A program made the position numbers and the translations under genes. 64,000 nt of DNA from Pyrus communis (Eukaryota > Streptophyta > Magnoliopsida > Rosales > Rosaceae). Each line of letters begins with the position of its first letter. Positions within the stretch are counted from its first letter, which is position 1. Location of the stretch: NCBI RefSeq assembly GCF_963583255.1, contig NC_084806.1, positions 23,044,317-23,108,316 on the forward strand, read 5' to 3'. The notes under the pieces were generated by a model. That model was not told where the DNA came from. It saw only the letters and a program-made list of their open reading frames with translations, and made no database searches. Shown here in pieces: positions 50,064-62,124 of the stretch.

Positions 50064-50685
50064 TGATAGAATTTTTACCACGTGAAAAAGTAGGGATAAA
50101 AACACTTGTAAGAGTACAAGGTAGTTGTAGTATAAACGGCTCAAGTAAGGTCGTTTTCCACAAGAATTGAAAGAATAATTTGTGTTTAAAACCAACTCTT
50201 AATTAAGTATTTAAAACAAAGTTTGGAAAATATTGATTTTGGAATTTAAAATAATAAAAACGAATTTAAATTAAAAACAATTAAAGAAAATCAATTTAAA
50301 GATACACTAGGGTTTCGCCGTCACCTTAACAATCTTACGTAGTTCTTTCAATTACTTATGAATTATCTATGCATATTTCGAAGGTTAGGTTTTCCTAATA
50401 TATGCCCTACTTAGAACCTCCAACAAAGAACGTATATCTAACATGCAACCCATCCGGAAGTTCGGATCAAATATGAACATGAAAAGACTCATTAAGTTTT
50501 ATGAAAACCTTTTAAAAAACCATGCAACCCCTTAAGACGTGGTGTTCATCCTAAGTGAAATTACAATTATTAACCACAATAAGCCAGCTCCAATTTCAAG
50601 GAACCTTCTAACCAAAATTGCATCAAATTACTTTTCTAAATATCTTAATGGTCGTGAATCACTAAGCCGCTTAGATAGTTTAAAA

Positions 50686-50838
50686 GGAAAACTAATGAAA
50701 AGGGTTGGAAAACTTTGAGTTTTAATGAAAATGACAAAATAAAGGGTAAAGTGAATAGTATCATGATTGACTTTTTAGTGTAAAAAAGTGGTTTTTTGTT
50801 AAAGTGAATAGTACTGCGGGCTTTTCGTTAAAACTACC
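50686..50838. mobile_element. 153-bp MITE with 10-bp TSD
   Basis: GGAAAACTAATGAAAAG and, inverted, GGTAGTTTTAACGAAAAG form imperfect TIRs. The exact repeat TAGTTTAAAA flanks it (50676-50685 and 50839-50848). The TSD length suits a Mutator-like origin. Confidence 0.8.
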
Positions 50839-50987
50839 TAGTTTAAAACGGTGATTAATAATTCAAAACAAGCATGCATAATATCATAAGTAAATTGAAA
50901 AGAAACTACATATTCTTGCTAAGGCTCAAGGCTTCGCCCTAGAAAAAGAAATTAGTTACGAACAATCATAAAACAAAATATTATTAA

Positions 50988-53900
50988 GGGTAAATTACAT
51001 TTTACCCCCTCAGGTTTGGGGTCGATTTCAATTCCTTACAACATCTTTAAAACATTTCACTTTCATACCTCAAGTACTATTTTATTTCAATTTCATACAT
51101 CCGTTGGAAAATTTGTTAAGTAAAACGTTAAGTGATGATGTGGCAAATAAGGGGCCCTCATTTGTGCTGATGTGGCTGCCACATTTGTGCCATGTGGCTA
51201 AACACTTAATAAAAAAATTAAAAATTTAAATTAATTAATTTAAAAAAACAAACCCAAAACCCAGTTCATCTTCTCCACCCATTCTCCCTACCCGAGCACA
51301 CCCCCAACCCAGAATCCCCCTCATGCTCACACTCCTCACCGCCGACGCCTTCCTCCTCACCACCCTCACCGAAGCGCACAACATCACACGCCGACCCTCC
51401 TCCACTCTCCTCACTCACTCTCTCGAACCCCAAACCCCCCAAAATCCCCAGATCCAAAACCCAAAATTCCCAGATCCAAAACCCAAAACTCCCATATCCA
51501 AAATCCCTAATTCTCGACCTTTAACCACTACCTCACCTTCACCCACCTTGCCGCGCGACATCATGACCGCACCATGATAGGAGCATATTTATGCGACTTA
51601 GTTTGCTTGTTTTTGTACATTTATGTTATTAGTTCTTAGTTATTTTAGTTCTTTAAGCTTCTTTTGTGTGTTTTCAGGTTCATAAGACATATTTGGCGAA
51701 AGGATGCATTTTGGAGCCTTTTGGAGCACTTTTGGGCACAAATTGGATAGCTTATGCTTGGAGCAAAAGGAATGGACGAAATTGAAGAGTTCATGTCGCA
51801 AGGATTCCTACTGCAACAAGGATTCCTACTACGATGAGGATTCCAATTACGAGAAGGTTTCCAAATTGAAGGAGGTTTCCCACTCACATGAGGATTCCTA
51901 ATCACACAAGGATTCCTACTTGAAGTAGGAAAGTTAAGCCAAAGTTTCCTATTTTGGTTGACCTTTCCTAAATCAAGAACGCTCTAAGTTTTAGCACTTA
52001 AGATGGCTCCCGAGCACCCTTGGACAACAAAAAAAGGTTCTTTGCAAATTTTCCCTTCCTTGCCGTGCAAAGAAGGTGGTTTCCCTTTCTTTGTGCCAAC
52101 TTCCCTATTTTTCATATATGTTAGGACCTTTCCCTTATTCTAACACCTCTTGTTTAATGCCTTACCTTTCCCTAAACCTTATGCCGCACCTCCCCTATTG
52201 TTTCCTGATTTCAAGCTCTTATTTCCTAGTTTAATTCACTTTCCTAGTTCTAAAACTTTGCCTAAAGTCCTAATTTCTGATTTCTTGCAAGGAATTGACT
52301 TTTCCTTCCTTCTTTTGCACCAATTTCGTTTCTTACCTTAAATCCCCTTTCCTTGTTGTGCAAGGGGTTTAATTTCTGATTCCTTGCAAGGCAAGGACAT
52401 TCCTTATTTGTTTAAATTCGTGCATCCCCTTTTTCTGATTTTATTTGGACTTTATTCACTTACCTTTTCTATTTAGACTAGGAAATCTGAATCAAAACTT
52501 AATTAGGTATGTTATTAACTTCCTAAAAGACATATAATCAGTTTTTGGCCGAACCCTAGAGTATCATTCACCACAGAAATTCGTCCATTCACTCACACAC
52601 ACATCCATTCATCCCAAAACATCATCAAACAGCCCAGAAACACAACCAGCCGCACCACCTTCTTCCACCCTCTTTGCCGAGTTCTCCACCACCTTCCAAC
52701 CATCAAACACTCATCCACACCCAACCTACACCCCTTGCCGTGCCTCTAACCACCCCAAAATCCTTTCTACATCATCAAAACAGCCCAGAAACAACCACCA
52801 TCCAATCTGCCGCAAGCAAGGGAAAGGAGACAGATTCGCTCAATTGTTTGGCTCTTCATTCTGAGTTGTTGAACAATTTTAGGTGTATTCTATCTTATAT
52901 TTCAATGTCTAATTCATGTAATCTTTGTTTTGCTTTGAGCATGATTGGCTAAATTCGTTTTGGCTAAGGGTGTATTCGAAACCATGATTATATATGTGAA
53001 ATAAGTTGATTACTTCCAGTTATCGTTGCATAAGTCGTGAATACAATTTGCTTAACCGTTTAATTTAGAACTTATTCTTGTATGTTGATTGAGAGTGCAC
53101 GCTTAATTTGCATGCTTGAATTTGGTGCTAGGATATAAGTTTGTTTCACCTAATCGTTATGAATTTATATTCACAAGTAGTGAAGGTCGCTAGTCACGAT
53201 CGTGTTAAGTAGATTCCTGGCAGGAGTATCATGCTTTTCAAAGTTACAAATGCCTTGTCGATGCTTATGATTTCCAAAGAACGTAATGATTCTAACTTGT
53301 ATCTTTATCATGCTGTTCATATAGAGAACTTGTTAGGAATAATTTGGTTGCGATGCATATTCATCCAATTCAATGATTCTAGGGAAATCTGAAGGTTAAT
53401 TTAAGCGGACCTAATTAACTTGGAGTGTCGAGGTTCATAACTTATTGAATTGATAACTGGAAATTGATTTATGTTGCATATATTTCATGTGTGGAGAAGA
53501 ACCCCTTAGCCACTCCATCATCCATTGGTTCATCACAATTTATCTTACAATCTGTTTTCTTTACAATCTGTCCATTTAATTTAATTTCGTCCAAACACAA
53601 TCCCCCCATATTTTGTTAAGCCTTAGTCATTATAATCTGTCTTAGTTTGTGTTTTTAAGTATTTGGAGTCACAAACACCTTCAAATTCGTCCAAATCTGC
53701 CTAGTTTACATTATTGTTTTGTTTGTTTGATTTTCGTCCAAAACCAAATCCCCAATTGTCTTAGAGTGTCTAATTGGTTCAATTATGTTTTAGATTGTGT
53801 TTTTAAGAGTTTTGAGTCAAGTTAGAACCAATTTTCGTCCAAGTTTGTGTTTAGGCTCAAAACTGCCCAGTTTGTGTTTTTAGGCAGTTTTGAGTGTTTT

Positions 53901-54625
53901 TAGCTTATTTTGAGTCTTGTGAACTTGTTTTGAGTTTTTTTTAAGTGAGTTAAGTGTTTTAAAGGTTAGTTTTATTTATTTGAGTCAGTTTAAAGTGTAG
54001 TTAATCCCCGGTTAGAACGATCCCTACTTACATCATTACTACAATTGTCACAAATAGGGTTTAATTTGTGTGTCACATTCGTAACGCATCACACCACTAT
54101 CACCGTCTGCGCTGTAAACAACTGGGGAATGTCAGCCCTTCTCTCCAAGCACCGGTTGATTTGATTTTTTTTTTTTTTTTTTTTTTTGCAGGTTTCATAC
54201 AAATAATCTGGGTTTTTTTTGGTGGGGTGGGGTGGGGGGGGGTGGTTGCGGAGAGGTCGGGGAGGTAAGTGTGGAGTGGGATGGGGATTTGGGTTGCAAG
54301 GAAATGATGGGTTTTTTGGATGGGAGGGGAGGTGAAGAGAGCGGAGGAGAAAGAGAAAGGGTCGGGGAAGATGGTTTCAAGTTTTTTTATTTATTATTCT
54401 TTTAATAGGGTAAATTATTATAATATTTTAAATGCATAAAAAAAATGCCACATGGCATAAATTTAGCAGCCACGTCAGCTTTTAACGGACTAGTGGATGG
54501 AAAATGTAACAGATGTATTATATTGAAATAAAATAGTACTTGAGGTATGAAATTGAAATGTTTTAAATATGTTGTAAGGAATTGAAATCGAACCCAAACC
54601 TAAGCGGGTAAAATGTAATTTACCC
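50988..54625. mobile_element. Non-autonomous MULE with ~130-bp TIRs
   Basis: GGGTAAATTACATTTTACCC opens the left end, and the right end is its inverse over about 130 bp, including ACCTCAAGTACTATTTTATT. The exact 9-bp TSD TATTATTAA is at 50979-50987 and 54626-54634. Without the nested LTR (51575-54091) it is about 1.1 kb and carries a proline/CT-rich stretch (51245-51570) and a T-run/G-run segment (54155-54245). No transposase. The proline-rich cargo could be a captured gene fragment, but I cannot name a source. Confidence 0.88.
51575..54091 (+). mobile_element. Family A solo LTR nested in the MULE
   Basis: TGATAGGAGCATATTTATGCG to AACGCATCA spans 2,517 bp, with the exact TSD CACCA (51570-51574 and 54092-54096). 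It is the inverse-orientation sibling of 14943-17487 and carries the same degenerate AAGGATTCCTACT array (51800-51930). No internal domain. Confidence 0.92.
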
Positions 54626-54783
54626 TATTATTAAGAACATGGAAAGAAAAACACCTCGAAGATAAACTTCAAAAGCTCTCTAAAAATCGAACCCAAACCT
54701 GAGGGGGTAAAATGTAATTTACCCTATTATTAAGAACATGGAAAGAAAAGCACCTTGAAGATAAACTTCAAAAGCTCTCTAAA
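54586..54783. repeat. 99-bp tandem duplication across the MULE end
   Basis: 54586-54684 and 54685-54783 are near-identical copies. Each contains the last ~40 bp of the MULE TIR, the TSD TATTATTAA and host LTR sequence, so the duplication arose after the MULE inserted. Confidence 0.88.
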
Positions 54784-55390
54784 GTAGTGCGCGTGTTCTC
54801 CTTGTCTTCTTCTCAAACCCTAATGGCTAAATATCTTTATTTATACTACTACAAAATAAAATCCTAAAAGGTCTTAGAATAAAATTAGAAAACATAATAA
54901 AATAATACAACAGAAAATAAAAGGTTTCCTATTTGAATTAAAATTCAAACTCCTCAGAAAATCAGACTTTTGACTGACCAAGTCAACTTCGATTTGGTCC
55001 AAAAGTCTCTTTTAAAAGCTGAAGACATCCCCTACAAATCATTAGAAGGAATATTCCTCAAAATATGCCATCTTGAGCTCCAAAATACCCAAAATATCCA
55101 AAAACATCAAACTGGGAAAGCTGCACGCTGGGTATTTATTTCATTGCCACGGCCAAACGGCTTGGTGGAAAAATCTAAAACTCTGATAAAATCATCTTGA
55201 AAGACTCACAAACATCCTCCAATTGGAATCACTCCAAAATTTATTCATTTGGTTACTTTATGCGTAGGAGGATGTCGAATGTCCTACGTTAGAAATATAA
55301 CTCAAAGTATCAAAATTTGAACAAAATAATCAATAAATTATTACTAAGATTAGGGTAAAATATATAGTAAAATATTGACTTATCAGATTA

Positions 55391-55789
55391 GATATTCAAA
55401 ATTGGCTTTTTTTGTCTGGTTTTTTGGATGCAGCGATTCCCCTATAAGGTGTGGAATTTCTGCTTGCTGAGTGAGCAAGCACCAATCAATAATTGGAGGT
55501 TTGCTTTCGCAAATTTGAAGGTTTTGATTGGTTATTGAATGAAAAAAAATGAAGACGTTGATGGTGGCAACGAATTCATGATTTTTGGTTTGCTTTTTGT
55601 TTTTTTTGGAGTGGGGAAGGAATACTAATGAAAAGTCCTTAAAAACTTCCATTTAACATTTAGGACAAAAGTTTTTAAAAGTACCTACACTATCCTTCTA
55701 AGTATTCAGATAGTTTGGTCCCTTATAGAATCAGAAACAAAAGATATCAGAAATAAATAAATGCTATAAAGAAGTGGTTGCAGCAAGTA
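55391..55789. other. Unassigned intergenic DNA
   Basis: AT-rich; no gene or element end seen. Confidence 0.4.
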
Positions 55790-56250
55790 GACAAGCATAC
55801 GGAAAAATTCACGTAGTCTTCATTAAAGCAAATCCAAAAAAAGAGAAGAAGACAAAATCATGGCAGCCACAAAAGAAAGAAAATGACAAGTTTCAAAACC
55901 AGAGACATTGACACACCAACACTTTTAGAAATAGTGAGACAGATTCAGAAACAGTATCCAAAAGTGACAAATTAAAAAATAGTGTAAAAAAGTTGAAGAT
56001 ATTTTACATCATCCATCCGTAAAGTTTTTCTTTTGTAAACTATAGCACTCTCATACATATATAAAAAAGAGTTTCATTCATTGTAAAGACACATACACAC
56101 CACAACACGTACACACAACTACCACACCTACAGTCGAAGGCTTTAGCTCTCTTAGCCTTCTTGCTTCCTTTGCCTACTTCCTTGTAAACACTTCCTGTTC
56201 CCTTTGCCTACTTCCTTGTAAACATTTTATATATCAATAAAAGTTCAAAT
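55790..56250 (+). promoter_or_regulatory. Candidate pararetroviral promoter and poly(A) signal
   Basis: A region with GAAGAAGACAAAATCATGG (55852-55870) precedes a TATA-like ATATATAAAAAAG (56056-56068), and AATAAAAG follows at 56237. This spacing of TATA box, leader and poly(A) signal upstream of a Met-tRNA-type PBS is the arrangement of caulimovirid full-length transcripts. An LTR promoter would look similar, so the reading depends on the viral genes downstream. Confidence 0.4.
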
Positions 56251-56571
56251 AAGTTTTCTTTCTTTCTTTCTTTAGTGTGCTATTTCAATTAGACTTCTAG
56301 TCCAAAATGAGAAAACACTATTATAGTTATATTATTGACGATTATACTTTGCTCAAGCACTTTGTTATAGTTGAATGCATGCCATACAAATAACTAGATA
56401 TTAACCAGGATACCTCTGAGTTCTTCGTACCTCTGAGTTCAGCCTTTAAGATCATATACCTGCATTGTGAGTGGTCGTCAAGTTGAAACATGTCGAGTTC
56501 CATGTGCAATATTTTATGTCTAATTGTTATAATGGTCATTTGACTATTTAACCGAGCATCACCTTGGAATT

Positions 56572-56584
56572 TGGTATCAAAGCC
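56572..56584 (+). promoter_or_regulatory. Candidate primer-binding site (Met-tRNA type)
   Basis: TGGTATCAAAGCC differs at one base from the usual initiator-Met tRNA complement. It lies about 500 bp downstream of the TATA-like box. Confidence 0.5.
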
Positions 56585-56899
56585 AAGTTTAGCATTTTAA
56601 TAGTAAATATAATAGTAAAGTACTTTGAGGACGAAAATCATCAACACAACAGATAACACACACTTGTTTAATTTTCTAAGAACACTATATATTATTGTCT
56701 TTGTAGACCTTGTCAACCACCAGACATTTATTGTCCTAGACACCTTACTATAACTAGCATTAAGAGAAGATTAGCATATATTAGTAAGAGAATTAGCAAG
56801 ACTTTGAAAAAGCAGAAGTTGTATCTTGATTAGCTTGAGCACCCTTCATTTATTAGCAAATATAAAAATATAGAAGAACATCATAACGTATTATAAGCA

Positions 56900-57536
56900 A
56901 AAAAGAGCAACAAATCATACTTTAGGGAATTTGAGAGAAGAAAGAGAGTTTCTAAGAAACCAGTTAGCCATAACTTTACAAAAATGTAGATTGTAGTTTA
57001 TGATAGATTACCTTAATTTATAAATTAGTAAATCACAAAAGCGAAAAATCACTCTAGACCAAAGTAGTTTAGTTTGTTATTTCCATTGAGAAAGTATGAT
57101 CACATTTTACATAGTGAAGAAAGTCCACAAGCAAATAGTATTGTAGATTTCAGAACATATAAAATTCGAAAATATTAAGCATAATTATTTATTAAACCAG
57201 TTATATATTTTCAGAAAAAATTTCATAAAAATAATTATGCAAAATTTAGTTATATTAGATCCCAGTTAAAAGTTAATAATAAAAATATTCAAAGGTTTCC
57301 TAGCAAAAGAGAAATATAAAAAAACTTATTGATATTATAGATAGTAAGCTTAAGCAAGTAGAACTTAGATCATTAGAAATAGTTGAATAATTAAAATTAG
57401 AAGTTCAAAAATTTCAATTAGTACAAAAAGACTCGAGTGAACAAGTAAATAAGTTACATAGCAAAATAGCTAGATTATTATTTTAATGACCAATTCTAGA
57501 ATTAATAGAAAACATATACAAGTTTTGAAAGAAATC
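56900..57536 (+). pseudogene. Pararetroviral ORF remnant with coiled-coil segment
   Basis: Extremely AT-rich, stop-ridden + strand frames. About 57315-57486 translates to a heptad-like run (KLIDIIDSKLKQVELRSLE, then KLEVQKFQLVQKDSSEQVNK) broken by stops. It lies upstream of the movement-protein remnant and is cut by the family B LTR. Assignment to the virus rests on position and matching base composition only. Confidence 0.4.
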
Positions 57537-57580
57537 TATAACAACTCGTCCCCAATTATTATGATTTCATAAATGATTAT

Positions 57581-59991
57581 TGTAACAACCCGTCCCCAGT
57601 TATTACGATTTTATAAAGTGAATTTATGAAAATGCCCTTCAAGGCAAATACATTGACTTTTGTGGACTACCTTGTCAAGTTACGTAAGATTCATTTTCTT
57701 GGTGTATCCTCGTAGTACTCGTCGTTACGGACGTGTGGGCGCAAACAGATTGTGATTTGGAGTTATAACCAATGAGATATTAACGTTTAAAGTCGGGGGC
57801 ATTTTAGTAAATTGGTTATTTTCTAGAAAGCTCCAGATTTTTGGAGCTTAATCTGGACAGCCACGTGTGTGGCCCAGATTTAAAGAAAGGAAAGTTGGGC
57901 GGTGGAGATGAAATATAAAGGAGAGAAAGGAAGGAGGAACCGAACCAATGAGAAAGAAGAGAAAGAGAGAGTGACCAATGGGAAGAGAGAGCAAAGAGGG
58001 GAAAGGAGAGGAACTGGTTGAGTTCCCCTTCGACCTGCGACCCAGGTTGTAACTGGTGGGTTCCCGGTGAATTTCACCATTTTTCCAATGAAATGGGCCA
58101 ATTCATCATTTCCAATCATCAATTCTACTCCTTCTCTACCATTTCCACTTCAAATTTGAGAGGACTGGGTTTGGAATTGAGGGGTTTTGCACTAGTGGGT
58201 GCGACGGCTACGGAGTTGCAATCCACCAAATCCGAAGGAACCTCAGTCAACCACCACCATCAATTGACTTCCCTGGAGGCTTGGAACAAATCCCATGCAT
58301 TGGTTGGGGCGTCGGAGTTGTTTTGGGAGTCGAATCAAGAACACCAAATTTAAGGGTTTCCGACAGGTTTTCATGAAATTAAGGCTTTTCCCGACCAAAT
58401 TGGCCTTAGTCACAGGTATGAAAGTTGCTCTTCTCATTGAGATCTTCATTCTTGTAAAGTTTAAGAATTTTTAGAAATAGTAGAATTTTCCAGCTAGTCG
58501 GGGCGGCCGACCGCCACCTATGGCGGTGCGTGGGCCGAGACGTCCCCTGACCTTCCTAGGCTAAATTTGAATACCCTGATTCCATTGGTGAAGTCCGATT
58601 GACGAATTTCCATCATTTGAATGTAGTTTCATTAAGGTCTGCTGCTTGATTATTATAGTAATCGACAATTCGACCGTTGGATCGTCACCAAAATTTGGTA
58701 CGTTATAATACATAATATTTAAGGATATTAGAAACTTATGGATTGGGAATTTGACATATGGATCTTCCCGAATAGGATATGTAAGTTATATGTTCTATTG
58801 ATGAGAATTCTAAGACATGATTTGATAATTGTTCTAGACACCGATCGTTCGTGACGCCTTGATGTTTGTGTTAGGGAGTTATAGTGCGGACTCCAGGTGA
58901 GTGGGCTTTTGGTTTTCTATATATACATATATATATATATATGTTTTCCATTTTTCCCAGAAATTGTTTTAAATGGATTTACGTTTTAAGTGCCATGTCA
59001 TGCTTGCATTTCATTTTATTATATGGATTGGTATGTATGTGCATACTATTGTATGACACTGCAGAGGCCAGGTAAGTTTCAAGTGAGTACTGTATGATGT
59101 TAGTGGTTGCATTGGTTATGGTTATACATAGAGGCATGTAGAGCTCATTATCTTGCACCCCGATGTTAGTGCTCCTGCCCGTGGCCAGGGTACAGTCCTT
59201 CACGTGAAGTTCATCTCCTGCACCGCACACTCATCTTGGATCCAAGTTTGGTGCACATCCCTGTTGTACTGACCACATTAGGTGGTTTCAACTCGTAGGT
59301 GACTCGCGATTATTCGCATAGCCTTCACATGATCGTTGCACTTGAGCGTACTTATTTACATCCAACCCTGTCACACAGACCACAATAGGTGGTTCCGACT
59401 CGTGTGTAGGCATATTTAATGAGCTATAGGTTTAGCAGTACAGGTCAGTTAGGTGACTCCGGCTGGCATATCATTTTACATCGGTTTATTTCACCTAGCT
59501 TACTTATTTTATTGCTGAGACACTTGACATGGCATATACTCGGTTTTCTCTACTCTCGAACATGATTTCTACATACGTATGTATTATTATTTTATGGGAA
59601 ATTATACAAGTTTTACAGCGAGGGGTTATAACGTTTTCAAAAGGTTTTTATTAAAACTTTATTTTCAGTTCCACTCACCCTTGTTTTTCGCCCCTCCAGG
59701 TTTTACCTGTGAAAGTTCTTATCGACGAGGATTCTTGGTGAATCTCAGTATAGGTGGCTACCTCTGAGGGTATGATGCTTACCCAAACTACTGTACTTTA
59801 CTTATGCTCTGACGTCGAGTGTGAAATGGGTTCATTCCCGCTCATAGCGCACTCTTGTCTGTAGGCACTTTAGGTTTAAATTTATTCACATTTTCCACAT
59901 CACTATACTTTATAGCTTAGTCACCTTCAAGGTGTCAGCCAGCATAGCTCGATTTAAAGTCCTAGTGGACATTCCGGGTCGGGGTGTGTCA
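57581..59991 (+). mobile_element. Family B-type solo LTR inside the viral fossil
   Basis: TGTAACAACCCGTCCCC...GGTCGGGGTGTGTCA has the family B termini in a more diverged form, and the shared ACTCGTAGGTGACTCGCGATTATTCGC block lies at 59295-59320. About 40 bp of the LTR start is repeated just upstream (57537-57575) as TATAACAACTCGTCCCC. I found no clear TSD. Confidence 0.75.
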
Positions 59992-60540
59992 AATTAGTAA
60001 GCTAGATAAAAAACCAATAAATTTAACAGATTTTTCAGCATAAGTAGCTAGCAGTAATATCCCTATTAGACAAAATACTTTAATTCTCCAATTTCTAGCA
60101 TATCTTAGCCAAACCCTTTGCATGAGCTCGCCATGCACTTGTATGATCTAGAGATGCCTACTTGTCTTATAGTTTAGCTGCTTTATCCATATTTGGTTTT
60201 ATTGTTTGTTGCTTTGTTTGGTTCTCTTTGTTTGGTTCTATTTTTGGTTGCTTTGTTTGATTCAATAATACCGCCTATCCTAGTGAGTTTTATGGACCCA
60301 TTGTACCATAAACTTCTCAAGCTCAAGCATTTACTTTTTTAGTTAAGTTTTAAATTTAGTTGAAAAATTATATCAAGTTGAAAAACAAATAGCAGAAATA
60401 AATCAAGTTTTACATAACATCTTCATCACTTCCACCACCTTTGTTAAAAAAAATTAGAAAATCTGACTTTAAGTACTAATAACCATATTAGAAGACCTAA
60501 AATCAATCCTTTTGATAATAGAAAATGGAACTCTTTAGAA
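59992..60540 (+). pseudogene. Viral-like decayed sequence between LTR and MP remnant
   Basis: AT-rich, with broken frames (for example INLTDFSA near 60020 and a lysine/asparagine-rich patch at 60350-60530). No domain named. Included because it is continuous with the movement-protein remnant. Confidence 0.35.
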
Positions 60541-61735
60541 GAAAATTAAGAGAGCATAAAATATTTGTCCAAATGAAGAAGAAGCACAAGGATTTATTGA
60601 AAGAGGTTTTGAGAAAACACACAAATATAAATATAATTTGTACCAATTAGGTTTATATAAAAATATAAGTAGAATTGTAAGTAGCATCAGTTAACATGAA
60701 GTTAGCTGTATTGATAAAAAAGTTACACTTAATTTAGTTCGTAAATAAGCAATCCCATTTGAGAAAATCATACTTTAGTCAAATTCACATAGGGATAATA
60801 TTAATTGGAATAGTAGGATTAACTATAGCACAAGTAGGCACAAAAGTATTTGTGCATATATATGATGATAGATGGGATAATCAGCAGCAAGAAACAATAG
60901 CAACAGCTGAAGTGAACTAAGTTCAAATTTAGCAGTTATAGGTTGTATTCCAAATTATGTAATGACAATTAATAAATTTAGTAAATATATTAAGATTAAA
61001 TTGTAGCAATGGTCCCTTAACTTTAATTCTATTGGAGAAATGGTCCCTCAACGAAAATTCCATTAACATTGGTTCCTCAACTCATCAAAACATGCAGCTA
61101 TGATCCCTTAACTAAAAATCCATTATTATTGGTCCCTCAGCTTTAATCCAACTGGAGAAATGATCCCTCAACTTTAACCCAATTGTAGCAATAGTGCTTC
61201 CAACATAACTCGTTTTGACAAAATTCTAATGAAGTTGATAAAAAGGACCATAACTACACATTTTGATGAGTTGAGGGACCCCACTTGTAGCAACACTCTT
61301 TCCAACATAACTCATTTTCACAAAATTTTGACGAAGTTGATGAAAATGACCATAGCTACACATTTTGATGAGTTGAGGGACCAATGGTAATGAATTTTTA
61401 GTTGAGGGACCATTGCTCCAATTTGATTAAAGTTGAAGGACCATTGCTACAATTTACTCATATATTAAAGTAAGCGAACAAAAAAAATTATAATATGAAA
61501 AGAGAATATAAAAATTCATGTATTAGTTTAATGTATATAGGAAAAAAGTGTCTGATAAGTATAATTGTAAGTTTAATTTAGAATTTCAAAATTTAGTTCA
61601 AACATTTGGTAGTAAACATGTAAATATGATAGAAGCAAAACCCGTAGATAATAGTTATTTAGAAGGAACTCAGTCGATATTACTTAATTTACAAGTAGTA
61701 AGAAATAAACAACCAGATAGTGTACAAATATAGGA
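60541..61735 (+). pseudogene. Caulimovirid movement-protein remnant
   Basis: The + strand frame at 60790-60920 shows the hydrophobic core followed by IYDDRWDN and an acidic stretch, and the decayed frame at 60925-60993 contains CIPNYVM. After the MITE at 60994-61459 it resumes (61548-61730) with FGSKHVNMIEAKP. The order and spacing fit 30K-superfamily movement proteins of Caulimoviridae, which modify plasmodesmata. Stops are frequent (for example after 60920 and near 61495-61520), and the MITE splits it. It is an ancient, non-functional copy. Confidence 0.65.
60994..61459. mobile_element. MULE-type MITE, 466 bp
   Basis: GATTAAATTGTAGCAATGGTCC and, inverted, GAGTAAATTGTAGCAATGGTCC are the TIRs. 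The exact 9-bp TSD ATATATTAA flanks it (60985-60993 and 61460-61468). The interior consists of repeated GGTCCCTCAACT and its complement. Confidence 0.88.
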
Positions 61736-61831
61736 AAACAATACAGGAGAAGCAGCAATTAGATTTAGTAATTATAAGCAATTAGAAAATTTAGAAAATG
61801 ATGAGAAAGAAATTGAAAATGTAAGTATTCA

Positions 61832-62119
61832 TGTGACATCCCACATTGCCCAGGGGAGTGATCCTTATATGTATATTCCCATCCCTACTTAGCACGAGGC
61901 CTTTTGGGAGCTCACTGGCTTCGGGTTCCATGGGAACTCCGAAGTTAAGCGAGTAGCGCACGAGAGCATTCCCAGGATGGGTGACCCATCGGGAAGTTCT
62001 CGTGTGAGTTCCCAGAAACAAAACCGTGAGGGCGTGGTCGGGGCCCAAAGCGGACAATATCGTGCTACGGTGGTGGAGTCGGGCCCGGGAAGTGATCCGC
62101 CCCGGGCGGGGATGTGACA
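61832..62119 (+). mobile_element. Cassandra solo LTR
   Basis: One 288-bp Cassandra LTR, TGTGACATCC...GGGATGTGACA, with the exact TSD ATTCA (61827-61831 and 62120-62124). Of the three loci it has the best-kept 5S control boxes: AACTCCGAAGTTAAGCG at 61935-61951 and GGATGGGTGACC at 61975-61986. No PBS or PPT. Confidence 0.93.
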
Positions 62120-62124
62120 ATTCA

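Larger units (their letters stand above)
50064..55385 (-). mobile_element. Family E solo LTR containing a nested MULE
   Basis: TGATAGAATTTTTACCACGTG at 50064 and ATTGACTTATCA at 55385 are flanked by the exact TSD GATTA (50059-50063 and 55386-55390). Without the MULE at 50988-54625 the LTR is about 1.7 kb. Its overall plan (TGATA start, GTAGGGATAA near one end) recalls family A, but the sequence differs. It also hosts the MITE at 50686-50838. Confidence 0.82.

Noticed and set aside
57532..59996. 5-bp TSD around the diverged family B LTR
   Set aside because: Candidate flanks (AAATC or ATTAT against AATTA) do not match convincingly for either possible start.
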